Source of the DNA: Ananas comosus
Lineage: Eukaryota; Streptophyta; Magnoliopsida; Poales; Bromeliaceae
Length of the DNA: 64,000 nt
Direction of reading: 5' to 3'
NCBI RefSeq assembly: GCF_001540865.1
Contig: NC_033627.1
Coordinates: forward strand, 11,055,982-11,119,981
In this document: piece by piece, positions 34,826-45,500 of the stretch
How positions within the stretch are numbered: the first letter of the stretch is position 1
How the letters are laid out: every line of letters begins with the position of its first letter
The notes under the pieces: generated by a model
The model's input: the letters and a program-made list of their open reading frames with translations, nothing else
Told to the model about the DNA's origin: nothing
The model's database searches: none
Position numbers and translations under genes: made by a program

Positions 34826-35443
34826 TGATATTTTTTTTTTTTTTTGAGAGATAGGTAGCACGCTACCCGCTTCGTTTATTTCATTTAGAAATAAACTTAG
34901 CTAGAAATGTGAATCAACAAGGATTCGAACTTGGGTCTCGGGTACCAACCACCAAGCTCTTTACCACTTGCTCTAGGGACGGTTGGTCAATTGATAAAAT
35001 TTTAAGGTATGTAAAATACAAAACAAATTAAATATATACCAAAATCCAGGATTAAAATAAAAAAAAATAACTCACAGAGCGCCATAAAGAAGAAATTCTT
35101 GATCAATCTGCGGAAGCGAGAAGTTCGGTTATGATCTGAAAATCACGAACCAAACTTGGGTAATTTGGTTTCTCCTCCTATCTCAGGCACTCTACCGTAT
35201 GGTGTGGAACCGATGGTAATTTTTCACCAGAATGCGTATGAGAAGGTGGCAGGACCAATACTCCTTTATATAGAGCCCAGATCGACTTCCCATCAAAATC
35301 TGATTAGGATTCTATTTAAATTAATTAGATGGGATCGATAGGGATAAAATATAACATATCAAGTAGTTCTATATCTATTAGGATTGACCTTTATTTATAG
35401 TAAATCCAAATTTGAATATGATTAATTGGGCCACAATATACCA
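34826..35443 (-). repeat. Copia 5' LTR, split by a SINE, outer end missing
   Basis: It matches the 3' LTR at 11084-11387 and carries the extra 159 bp absent there. The SINE at 34831-34987 separates its last five bases (TGATA on the plus strand) from the rest. At 35443 it stops about 14 bases short of the TGTTAGGATTTCC start, where LTR F begins. Confidence 0.88.
34831..34987 (-). mobile_element. tRNA-derived SINE, full length, with target duplication
   Basis: On the minus strand it starts GACCAACCGTCCCTAGAGC, has a box-A-like GCAAGTGGTAAAGAGC and a box-B-like AGTTCGAATCC, and ends in a GCGTGCTACCTATCTC block plus a 15-base A tail. The perfect 9 bp duplication CAATTGATA flanks it (34822-34830 and 34988-34996). 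Box A and B promoters would be used by RNA polymerase III. A decayed relative is at 1976-2103. Confidence 0.9.
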
Positions 35444-35704
35444 TATCACGCCTCGGATTAACACGTTTCCTCAGACGCGCCAACAGACACGCCGTATACA
35501 TAGAAATTTTTCGTGTATACGAAGCGATAGCTATACCCGTATTTAAAATCATAATTACAACTAGTAGTATAGAGCTGCTAAACTGAAATATGTATATAAA
35601 ACATAAGGTTCCAGTACATACAAAAGCTATCAACTACCTCGCTCCAACGATACCACAAGCATAATAGTATGTACATAAGAACACCCAAAAACTACCTCGG
35701 CAAG

Positions 35705-38164
35705 TGTAGCACACTGGACCTTTGCAAATTACGAGGTTCAAGTGTACGATGTGTATTCCGAACTTTTCCACACTTGGTGGAGGGCCGTCGAGGGTATACC
35801 GGCCTAAAAATTCGATCTCGAGAGTTTTGGCTGAGTCCTGAGAGTTTTTACTCTCGGGGACCGGTCCCTGATAGGAGAGACCGGTCCCCCAGTGAACAGT
35901 GCTGCGTAGCCGGCGAGGCAACCGGTCCCTGGCAGTCGAGACCGGTCCCCGAGCGCGTCTGCGCGGGGAGAGACCGGTCCCGCGCAGAGAGAGACCAGTT
36001 CCCGAACGCTGGATTTTCGAGGGCAGGCTGAGAGACCGGTCCCTCTGGGCGAAAACTGCCCAGTCCGGGCTTATGTAAATTTGAGTTTTTGAGGGGCCTA
36101 GCTGGATTTTGTTACCTTAGAGGCTATAGGCAGCCTCTCCTCCCCTCTCACTCTCATTTTCTCTCCCTCACACTCTTCCTACACTTCTAGAGAGAGAAAC
36201 GGCACAGGAGACAAAGGAGAAGAAGAGAAAGGAGCTTGCTTGGAGGCCTTGAGCACCATTTCTTCTTCATTTCTCACATTTGGTGGCTTTGCACTTGCGT
36301 TGGAGCTTTGTGAGGATCAAAACTCTCACCACTATTTGTTTTGAGCTTGGATTGGAGCTTCTCTTGAGGTGTAGCTTATAATCCCATTTAGATACTTGTT
36401 TCCTTAGGTTTTTCTAGATGAAACCCTAGATTTTGGATTTAGGTTATTTTTGGGTTTTTGGATTTGAGGCTCTTGTCTCTTTTGATGGTTTGAAACCTTA
36501 TATATAGGTTATAGATTGGGAGACCTCTACCGTCCATTTGAGGATTTAAAGAGGGTTTTTCACTTGAGTGTATGTTTTTCCAACTCAGCTTGAATTGGTT
36601 AATGATGACACTTTTGCTCTTCGTTTAGTTTGGATGACCTATTTTTTGATGTTTCTAGGGTACTAGGAGCTTGTGGATATCTTCGTTCGCGCGAAACGAA
36701 GAAGTCGATTCTTTTGGTGGTTGACTCATGAAAAGGGGCAATGGCCCTATGCCTTCTAAACTTTTTAAAGTATTTGAATGCAAATTCATGCTAAACATGA
36801 TTTATATGAATTTTAGAAACCATTAACATGCATGACTCATGTATCGTAAAATTTGTACTCCATATGTAAGAGCTATATGTGTAGATTGCATGCATTGTGG
36901 ATATTGCTGGTTTTACAAGTTGAGAATAGTCTCCATACTAGAATGAGTGAACTATGCATCATGAACATATTAATACCATGCTTGGGACTCGTTGAACAAA
37001 AGTGTATAAAGAGGCACTTGGAATTAGTAAACTATAAAATGCAACTTAGAGACATGATATAAGGCCATTGTACCTCGCTATATATTCCATTTAGAGACAT
37101 GATGACATAGAGATAGGCCTTTGGGACATTCGATACATTCCATGTTATTAGACATAGGACTTGGTTACTTGCACAGATCGTTTGACACTTGCCATTGTCT
37201 CATTCGCACATGCTTGTGAGGTCGCTCCCTACAAGCCGCACTCTGCGAGAGATAGCCATCGCGATACTATTTCGCCGCGCGGATGGCGCCGAGAATGGAT
37301 TGCCGTGGGACAGTCATTCATAGGGTGGGGTGTTTGACTACCACGGGGCCATTAGGTCGTGGCACCGGCCAGACATCCTACGGTGGTCTCAAGCCATAAC
37401 AGCCTTCGTCGGTCTCTTCAGATTTGACTTGGGTATTCATTATGACATATAGAACAGATGATGACTAGTGTACTACTTGGACATTGGCTAGAATAGTAAA
37501 ACAACTTGGGATTACTATTTGCATTGTGGACATTATGAATAGTTGGGACTTTTACTTCAAGCATCGACTTTCATACTTATGCTATTATAACTAAGTAGAG
37601 ATATCATGTTGTAGTAAGTTACATTTTTTACTTGCTTTTCGCTTTCCTACATTTATAGTCACTGACATCTATTGTAGCTTTGGCCTTGTGGTGCATTCAC
37701 TGAAGTCAGTAATTGCCCACTGGGAACTATTTTAATAGTTCTCCACGCCCATTTTTATGGTTTACTTTTCAGAGCCTTCGCACCGGCGGAGGCACGGGAT
37801 CGCGGCGAAGGGTGTCGCGTAGTAGCTCGCGGAGAGTTCTTTTGCCTAGGTGGTTTACTCCTCCATTTTATATTTTGAGAGACTGTGAGCCTTTTGTATC
37901 CATGTATAGAGACCACCTATGTACCTACGCAATAGCACTTGTATTTGGGATTTTCTTGTATCACTTTAATGTTTTATTTAGTGATTTACAATTTTTCCTT
38001 ATCCCTTTTTATAGCATTTAGATATTTATTATGCTCTGATACTCCTAGATGTCTTGTATTATTGCTTTTATATGTTGTTGTTTTTAGACGCCTTATATAC
38101 TTTTAGACGTATGGCGGGTCTGGCCACGCGCCGGGCGGCTTCCGCTGGGTCCCGGGCCGTGACA
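35705..38164 (+). mobile_element. Solo Gypsy LTR E, 2,460 bp
   Basis: It starts TGTAGCACACTGG, ends GGGCCGTGACA, and is flanked by the perfect duplication GCAAG (35700-35704 and 38165-38169). There is no internal region. A TGTGAGGTCGCTCCCTAC-like block (about 37214) is shared with LTR L (about 58221). The U3 holds six ACCGGT sites. Confidence 0.92.
35857..36040. promoter_or_regulatory. Six ACCGGT sites in LTR E U3, GACCGGTC type
   Basis: GGGACCGGTCCC is at 35857-35868. GACCGGTC is at 35879-35886, 35940-35947, 35972-35979 and 36033-36040. ACCGGTCCC without the left G is at 35921. A GAGAGTTTTTACTCTC inverted repeat lies just before the first. They are 150-335 bp from the LTR start. Confidence 0.8.
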
Positions 38165-38222
38165 GCAAGATACCTCTTAGCACAGCAACAAGGACTAAAT
38201 GGTCTACCTAGTGACTCCTTTA

Positions 38223-38408
38223 ACCTGGCAAACGGGTGGTTTGGGTAACCCGTGGCAGGTCATTGTACCCGTGTTATTTGGGCATGGTAAAATTTAACCC
38301 CAAATTTTGGGTAGCCAACATCTTTACCCATACCTGCCCGCGGTGGCGGGTGGGTAATTGGTTTACCGTAATTTTTTTTTTTTTTGTTTCTATATTTTTT
38401 AAGTACAA

Positions 38409-38484
<76 letters not shown>

Positions 38485-38838
38485 TTCTAAAAGTATATTA
38501 TAACTCATTATTTAAAGTATCATAACATATAATAAAAATATTTAAAGTCTTAAAGCAAAAAAATTTCACAAAAAAGTAACACGATAAAATATTAGGGTTA
38601 GAATTTTTAGGATGAATAAATAAATAAATAAATATATTAATTAAAAAATATATTTTATAATTAAAATATATATGTGTGGGTACCCGTGGGTACCCGCGGG
38701 TTACCCAAAATGCCCATAGCTTAATGGGTACCTACCGGTTTTACCCATAATTTTTTGGGTTGAAAAAGTTGGTGCCCATACCCGCAAATTTGCGGGTAAC
38801 CCGTGGGCACCCGCGGGTTTGGGTCGAGATTGCCAGGT
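38223..38838. mobile_element. hAT-like MITE with GGGTAACCCG ends
   Basis: The left end ACCTGGCAA followed by ACGGGTGG and the right end TTGCCAGGT form terminal inverted repeats. Subterminal GGGTAACCCGTGG-type words are found on both sides. A direct repeat resembling ACTCC(C)TTT flanks it but is imperfect. It sits in LTR F, whose uninterrupted form is seen in H (GCGACTCCCTTCCCACGG). Confidence 0.75.
38412..38481. repeat. (TA)n microsatellite, about 35 units
   Basis: An uninterrupted TA run inside the hAT-like MITE. The ORFs that read as alternating YI are artefacts. Confidence 0.95.
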
Positions 38839-40034
38839 CTACTCCCTTTCCACGGTCTAAGTCAGCAACAGTAGCAGCCGCAGACGAAGGCTCTGCAAAA
38901 AAGTGTCAACAACTGAGTGTGAGAACTACTGTAAAATAAGTAGTCCTCAGAGGGTACCGCCACCGACTTCAATGGCCTACCCACTAAGTCTACAGAAATG
39001 TGTGCAAGGGATAGTAAGGAAAGCTGGAAAGAACTCTACAGCTACATACCACTATACTATCGCTAACCACCACAGGCTATCTGTAGATATGAACATGCAT
39101 CACACTGACCCAATCTCCCGAGGGATTGCGATACGCCCATCCCGCCTGTCTAAGCTACACCGTACACCACCCGAGGGCGGGCGCAACCCAATCGAGTATG
39201 CAAGCGTGTCTCTGCCGAGCTCAATCAGGCTCTCAAAGGCTGTAGTCAAAGCAAATGGGTATAACTGGTCTAATAACCAAAGCTCACGTGCTCTTAGCAC
39301 AATCTGATGCAAGATACAGAAATCTGGGTCTACGGTCAACCGCGATGGCACCTGACAGTATGAAAGAGTCTACACACTACTGTAAAACGAGCTCGGCATC
39401 CAAGCACGAGCGTAAACTCATCCTACACTAATCCGGGTATCTACCTCGCACTAACAGCGGTGATACAAATTAATAACAGCTCCTAAAGCTAAATCTGATA
39501 ACTTTTCAGAAAATGACAGTGTAGGGTTTAATATGTTTTCTCCTAAGTCAATTCCAAGTTCAACATGTAACAATTATTCTAAAGTAAGGCTCCAAATTCA
39601 GGTTTTAAAAACACTATACAAATCGATGAATTCGAGCTACTAACTAACCATGATACTACACATAACATAATACATGTTGACACTTGACTTAGAAGGAAAT
39701 CCGATGATTTTGGTAAACATCAACCCACCTCGAGCGCTCGTCCAACATTAGCTAGAAGTCGAAGGAAAACTCGGCACGCTCGCGCGATCTACAACGGCTC
39801 AACCGGGACAACCTATGCGCTCGAGCAATCCACCTAGGAAGCGAAGAAGACAAACGAGCTGGATCATCAACCTTCTAACCCAACGAAGCAATAAGCTAGA
39901 AAGAGAGAGGGAGAGGAGAAGCATATGATTTCTCCAAGCTTCTTAGGTATAAAGAGATAAGGCTGGGGTTTGGTTTGGTTTTAATGCCAACAAAAGACCA
40001 AAAAGCCCCTTACCTACTCACTTTTCTAGCTGGA

Positions 40035-40249
40035 GTACCGGTACCCAACTTGGTTACCGGTACTCGGCCTCTCAACCTGTAGTCTCGCACGCTCGGTACC
40101 GGTACTCGCCCGATGCAGTACCGGTACTCGAGCTCGGCACCGGTACTCGACAAGCTGGTACCGGTACTCAGCATCACACACGTGCAACCCGAGAGCATCA
40201 TGTTCTGAAATTCCACTGGGGTTCTGGTACTCCTCTCTGGTACCGGTAC
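40035..40249. promoter_or_regulatory. ACCGGT palindrome cluster in LTR F U3
   Basis: GTACCGGTAC occurs at 40035, 40096, 40118, 40158 and 40240. TACCGGTA is at 40055 and a one-base variant (CACCGGTA) near 40139. Five of the seven keep the full 10-base palindrome, and each is followed by CTC or CCC. Confidence 0.8.
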
Positions 40250-40312
40250 TCAACACTGAAATCCTGCACTTTGCAGATTTCAGTGTCAGAACTCCGCTCT
40301 CGCATCGCGCCG

Positions 40313-41935
40313 TGTAATGTACCGAATTTTTAATATATAAAAGTAAGTGTAAATAAAAATAATATAAGATACTATTTTTTTGGACTTAAAGAAGTAAAAT
40401 ATAAATCGGAAACGACTTTTGCTGAAATTGGAACGGAAACAGAAGATTTAGAATTTTCTGTAAGAAACGGGGCTGATCTTTTAGCAGAAAATTCACAGTG
40501 TCGGAAAATTATGAAAATTATTTTCCTGAGGCTAGATTGCTATATGCTTGAGATTTTAGTCGGTAAAGCTTTCGGTGACAAAAAATGGTCGAAACTAAGA
40601 AGTTAAGATATCGTTCTTCTTGTTAAATTAAACCAAGCCTAACTGTCAAATTTGACTGTCAAATTTGCGAAAAGGAACAGATTCTGAGCTGCTAAACTGA
40701 AGTTTAGTGTATGTTGAAGGGTGTTGACTTATAAAAATGGGCTTTTTAGTTTAGTGTATGTTGAAGGGTGTTGACTTATAAAAATGGGCTTTTTAGTTTA
40801 GTGTATGTTGAAGGGTGTTGACTTATAAAAATGGGCTTTTCCCAATTTCCTTCTTCCTCCTTCCTCCTCAACCGAACACAGCACACACACACACACACAC
40901 ACACGCATGGTGAGGGAGAGAGAACCCTCCCTTTCTCTCTCTACATATCTCCCTACTCTTTCATCTCCTCTCTCCAAATTCGGAGGCTTGGCGGAGAGCG
41001 GGCTTGGGGCGCGTGTGGAGCGACGGTTCGAGTCTTCGTGCGCTCAGTTGAGCAGGTGCTTCCGACTCGGCGTTCGCATTTTGGTAAGAGTTTAGGATTT
41101 GCTTAAATCCTTCATGAATGATATTCTAGTAGTCCCTAGAGTGTTCTAAACATGTTACTCCATATGTTTTTGGGATATTTGAGGATGTATTAAGACTAGG
41201 GCTTCAAATTGGGTTTTAGTAAATGAGGGTTTTGATCTCAATTAACCCCATAATTCTCTAATTGAAGGTTAGAGATGAGCCCTTGAAGACCTAGGTCGCG
41301 GATCGGCGTGCGGTTGGTGGTCAGTTGCAGCTCGGGTCGAACGGGACCAACGTGTGCCGCGTGTGCCGCGGGAGGCCAATTGCAAGTGACTACAAGTAAT
41401 CGAAGCGTTGCGAGGTGGGTTGTGCTCACCGAAGCGATTAGATCGCTTACATGCCAAAGTGGAAGTGTGTTTCATTATTGATGCATGAAGTGGAAGTTAA
41501 TTACCAAGTAAATGAGTGCATGAGACGTATGCTAAATAACATGAGCTAGAAGCATGAGCTAAATGCTAAATAAATATATGAATTAGATGCATGAGTTAGA
41601 TGTTATATAAATACATGATTTAGATATAAATGTATGATTAAGATGCTAATAAAGAATGCATAAGCTATATGCTAAGTGAATGTATGTGCTAGATGCTAAA
41701 GAATGCATGTGAGAGATGCTAAAGAATACGTGGGATATATGCTAATAAATAATGCATGAGTTTTATGCCAAATGTATATTGATTACTATTTTGATAAGAA
41801 TATAGGCATGTGTAGGAAATGTTAGAGAACGTATGCATGTTGATATAACGTGAGAATATGCTAGACTCATATGAGTGTGAATTTGGGTCGATAACTCTAG
41901 TTGTTAGAGAATTCGACAAGTGTGGCATGTTAAGT
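40313..41935 (+). mobile_element. LTR G, 5' portion, interrupted by LTR I
   Basis: It starts TGTAATGTACCGAATTT after CGCCG in LTR F and resembles LTR L at 55518 (TGTAATGTAATATACCGG, then shared AAGATACTATTTT-type sequence). It contains (AC)n at 40884-40905, a CT-rich stretch, and a CCGCGGGAGGCC/GCAAGTGACTACAAG block shared with LTRs I and J. The 3' part is absent; LTR I starts at 41936. Confidence 0.75.
40701..40840 (+). repeat. Three-copy 47 bp repeat carrying a TATA box
   Basis: AGTTTAGTGTATGTTGAAGG followed by GTGTTGACTTATAAAAATGG is repeated at 40701, 40748 and 40795 with essentially no differences. Each copy includes TTATAAAAA, a good plant TATA box, about 390-485 bp into LTR G where a U3/R boundary is plausible. 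Confidence 0.85.
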
Positions 41936-42948
41936 AGTCACGCCCCGCGACCACCCGCCAATTTGGCCGCGTCGCGGCACCGCCGACAGACCGCCGAACG
42001 GACAGAGTCTCCCCTGTACGTCCAAGGTCGCAATCAAAACAATACGAGAGTTCCAAACAGGAACAGTATTCATTCACAGATTGCATAAGGAAGTATCAAA
42101 AACATATTACTAAGTTATTAAGCATTCAACTTAGATGCATTTTACAACATAATTTTTCTTTTACATTAACCTCCAAATACAATCATAATATTACAAATTC
42201 TTTTACAACTTAAACAAAAGTTTGTTCTTGTTTTTAAAACCCTTAAGCTAGACTGTCACAGGGTACAACTATCTCGGTCTCTGGGGTAGGACGCTATCTG
42301 CAGAACTACGCCCTTGCCTTGCGCCGCCGCGCCGCACACGTGTGTACCTGTACCTGTACCCCCAAAACAGCAACACGGGGGTGAGACTATTGTCCATAGT
42401 CCTCAGTGGGTTTAGCCACCCAAGAGAACAAGCTTAGCCAACAGGTCTAACGAGGCACTGCAACATGTTAGTTCAACAATATACAACAGATATATATTCA
42501 ATTGAAATACATGTCCTGCCTCACAAAATGCAATATGCAATACCTGTAATCATGCAAGTAGGTTACTTTAACACTACTTATGTTCTTAATCATTCTTTAT
42601 TCTTTGCCATTTAATGCTTAGTTTTAGCTCTTAGCTATTCTTTATCATTTAGCTATTCTTTACTTGTAACCTTTCGTTACATGTTCTTTATTCTCAACAT
42701 TCTCAAACCATGCTATATTTTAGCCTTTGGCATTCTATTCTAAGGTCACTTTACCTTAGTCAACAAGCCACCCGACTCGGTCTTGAGTCAATCAATCGCG
42801 GATAGTCCGCGCACTGTCTAGCTCGAGGTGAAGGAACTCTCACATGCACCTCAGCTGGCAACAGCTCACCGTACTCCTGTCCTAGCCGTCTGGCGGCGAA
42901 CGAATCGCACCTCACCCAACAACGGCCTAGGTTCAATGACTTAGTCAC

Positions 42949-43105
42949 CCGGCGGCGAAATCGTCGCACACACGCCACGACAGTGGTTCAGTCAACAGGC
43001 GGTAGGATCCACAAACTGGCTAACCATCCGGCGGCGAAATCGTCGCACACACGCCACGACAATGGTTCACTAGCCCCTGGGCGGCGAAATCGTCGCACAC
43101 ACCCG
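42949..43105. repeat. GGCGGCGAAATCGTCGCACAC minisatellite in LTR I
   Basis: The near-palindromic core GGCGAAATCGTCGC followed by ACAC occurs three times at 65-85 bp spacing, with a related GGCGGCGAACGAATCGCAC at about 42892. It is the complement of the array in LTR J. Confidence 0.85.
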
Positions 43106-44939
43106 ACACCACTTTGGGTGTAGCAGCAAGCAGCGGGATTCCGGAATCCATATCACATCAACCAAGGGTTGGTCTTAACCCTATGGAACTGACCTCTCTA
43201 GGTCTAAGCATTTATCTCCTAGGTCCAATTGACTCTAGGTTCAACATCCTTTACACAACCTAAGTTATTACTTTAGGTTTATTGCTTTCACATTCTTAAC
43301 CTAGGTTTATTATACTAGGATCATCATTCTTTTCCAATCTAGGTCTACTTGACTCTAGGTTAAGCAGCTTTCATTTCACCACCTATGTTCTTTACATTAG
43401 GTTTAACATCACTCTTAATTAACCTATGTTCTTTATATTAGGTTCAACATCACATTTGTTTAACCTATGTCCTTGACACTAGGTTTAATGCCACTCGATC
43501 TATAGGTTTATTCATGTCCACCTATATATATTCCTTACTTAGCATTCTCAACATGTACTTGTATGTACTATTTTCATATCATGTTTATCATCTATACCTT
43601 AGCATAGCATCATTTATCTTAATCATTCTAGGGTTATCAACCTAGTTTTCATGCACATTTAATCTCACAATGTCAACATGCATTCATATTGTTATGTAGC
43701 ATTATATAACTTGTTCATCATGCATTCTATATCTCATCTTAAATTATGTCATCAATATGCATTTCATTCTATGCATTATGCTTACATGAAATCACATAAT
43801 TATCTAGCTTTATTCAACATGCTCATAATGCATTCTATTTAGCATTTGCATCACATTATCAACATGCATACAACTTTACTTCTACATGCTCACTACTTGG
43901 CATTTTATCTCATGCATCAACTGTACCATTTATTAGCATGCATCAACATGAAAGTCTAATAATTAGACATATAGGCGACCTAGTCGCTTCGGTAAACCAA
44001 CCCACCTTAACTCGCGCTCCGATTGCTTGTAGTCACTTGCAATCGGCCTCCCGCGGCAACCGTTGCCCGGTTTGGCCCGAACTCTTGCGCGACTTCCAAA
44101 CGACCTCCGAACCGCGATCCGTCTTTTCCGGAGTTTATTCCCTAACTCCAAGATGCTCCTGTTCCGATCTCATGATTTTTAGACCTTTATTCCGCGTGCT
44201 GCGGCTATCTGTACCAAAACCGACCGTTTCGTCAATAACTTCGCGTACGCTCGTCGGATTGCCGAACCGAGTATTTCAACGCGTTCGTTAGGTCCCCAAT
44301 TAGATTTCTACAAGGCCAATTTGCCTTAGAAACACCCGGAGGCAAAAGCCCCAATTTCGGTGCCCTAACAATGCCATAATCAAATTTCTTGGGATTGATC
44401 TCATAGCTAAGCATAATCGAGCTTAGAATCACCCAAGAAGTTCTTTAAACCTGTTTCTATCTCATTAGAATCATCTCTAGGGCATTTAGAACAAACCCTA
44501 GGATTCCACCATTAGAGCACAACGAAGAACACTTGGATTCCATGGTGTTCTTGGCCTCAAGAGGCTTCTAAATATGTAAGAAGCTCCAAAACTCTAAGTA
44601 TTAGGGTTTAAAAACCAAACCCTAACCTTAATCCTACAAGAAACCACTACTACTTCAAGAAGCTTACCTCTTGAGCTCCTCCAATGGCCGAAGAAGAAGA
44701 TGAAGGTGATGAAGATCTCCCTCCAAGCTCCTTCTCCTTCCTTTCTTCCCTTTTTTTCTTCTCTTTTCCTTCTCTTTTCTTCTTTCTCTTTTCTTCCCTT
44801 GCTCACGGTTGAGAGAGTGAGAGAGACACGAGAGAGGGAGAGAGAGAGGGCTGGGGTCATAACATATTGTAACAATTGCCATAAGACCCCCCAAACATTC
44901 ATATTTGCAACAGATCAATTCTGTGCTGTTCTGCCAAAG

Positions 44940-45056
44940 TGTACCGGTACACTTTCCCGTGTCACCGGTTTAACAGCCTTTTTCACTCAAACCCGAGAGT
45001 TGCCATTCTTCGGGTCGCTTGTTGTACCGGTACAACCATCAACTTGTACCGGTACA
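44940..45056. promoter_or_regulatory. ACCGGT palindromes in LTR I U3
   Basis: TGTACCGGTACA is at 44940-44951 and 45045-45056. TTGTACCGGTACAA is at 45022-45035, and a half-site GTCACCGGTTTAAC near 44961. CCCGAGAGTTGCC sits between them. The same set, inverted, is in LTR J. Confidence 0.8.
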
Positions 45057-45487
45057 CAATGCTCCAGACTTGGTTTTTAGCTTATTTTCGACTCTATTTC
45101 GCGCCGGACAACGCTAAAACCTTTCTAACTCTTTTAGAACTCATCTTAACCCTTCCAACCTTGATGGAACGTTAACTGGAACTCGTCCATTCATCTTATT
45201 CGCATGCTTTAGCCAATTTGGCTAAAGTTCGATAATTCCTTCTGGGTTCCAATATGTTACATTCTCCAAACATGTTTTCGAACATGTCTTCATCATCTTT
45301 TCATCCACGCTAATGCCGAACTTAGCTCACGGCCCAACATAGCCTTTCGGGTTCCGTTTTCACGCCTACGCGCACCGAAACGCCCGAAAGCTTCCGAACT
45401 TCACCGAACTTCACCGGAACCATTCAAATAGTTTTCCAGCCCAACCTACACCGTGACTTCATAACTTTAGAAGTCCGGTATGTTACA

Positions 45488-45500
45488 TTCTCCCCTCCTC
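45488..45500 (-). promoter_or_regulatory. Polypurine tract of the LTR I element
   Basis: On the minus strand GAGGAGGGGAGAA immediately precedes TGTAACATACC. Just upstream is a CGCGGACGAAACTC block like the one before the Gypsy A purine tract. Confidence 0.85.

Larger units (their letters stand above)
11084..35443 (-). mobile_element. Old Ty1-copia element split by later insertions
   Basis: The element runs right to left. The 5' LTR lies at 34826-35443, followed by an initiator-Met tRNA primer site, gag, protease, integrase, reverse transcriptase, RNase H, a purine tract and the 3' LTR at 11084-11387. The integrase-before-RT order is diagnostic of Copia. Subtracting LTR B with Gypsy A (12661-25872), LTR C (26164-28615), the SINE (34831-34987), a MITE (about 33739-34509) and two extra copies of a 449 bp repeat leaves roughly 6.8 kb. 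Stops and frameshifts occur throughout, so it is dead. It is the oldest layer of this nest. Confidence 0.9.
35444..40312 (-). mobile_element. Gypsy LTR F (B family), broken by E, a MITE and G
   Basis: The LTR consists of 35444-35704, 38165-38222 and 38839-40312. Its outer end reads TATCACGCC, a mutated TGTCACG. It matches fragment H closely and LTR B more distantly (TCTGCAAAA...GTGAGAACTACTGTAAAATAAG shared in the interior). It is cut at CGCCG by LTR G about 100 bp short of the expected U3 end. No internal region or right-hand duplication is visible. Confidence 0.85.
41936..45487 (-). mobile_element. Gypsy 3' LTR I, 3.55 kb
   Basis: On the minus strand it starts TGTAACATACCGGACTTC and ends GGGGCGTGACT. 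A purine tract lies immediately upstream (45488-45500), so it is the 3' LTR of a leftward element. It is an inverted near-copy of LTR J (51952-55432). Internal features: three ACCGGT palindromes (44940-45056), a GCGACGATTTCGCC minisatellite (42949-43105) and a CT/GA-rich purine-pyrimidine stretch (44730-44850). Confidence 0.85.

Noticed and set aside
34831..34987. A tRNA gene on the minus strand
   Set aside because: Box A and B are present but the rest does not fold as a tRNA, the unit ends in a poly-A tail and has a 9 bp target duplication, as a SINE does.
44594..44918. Glu/Lys/Arg-rich ORFs opposite a CT-rich stretch
   Set aside because: Low-complexity products of a purine-pyrimidine tract inside LTR I; the mirror tract in LTR J (52540-52860) gives different proteins.
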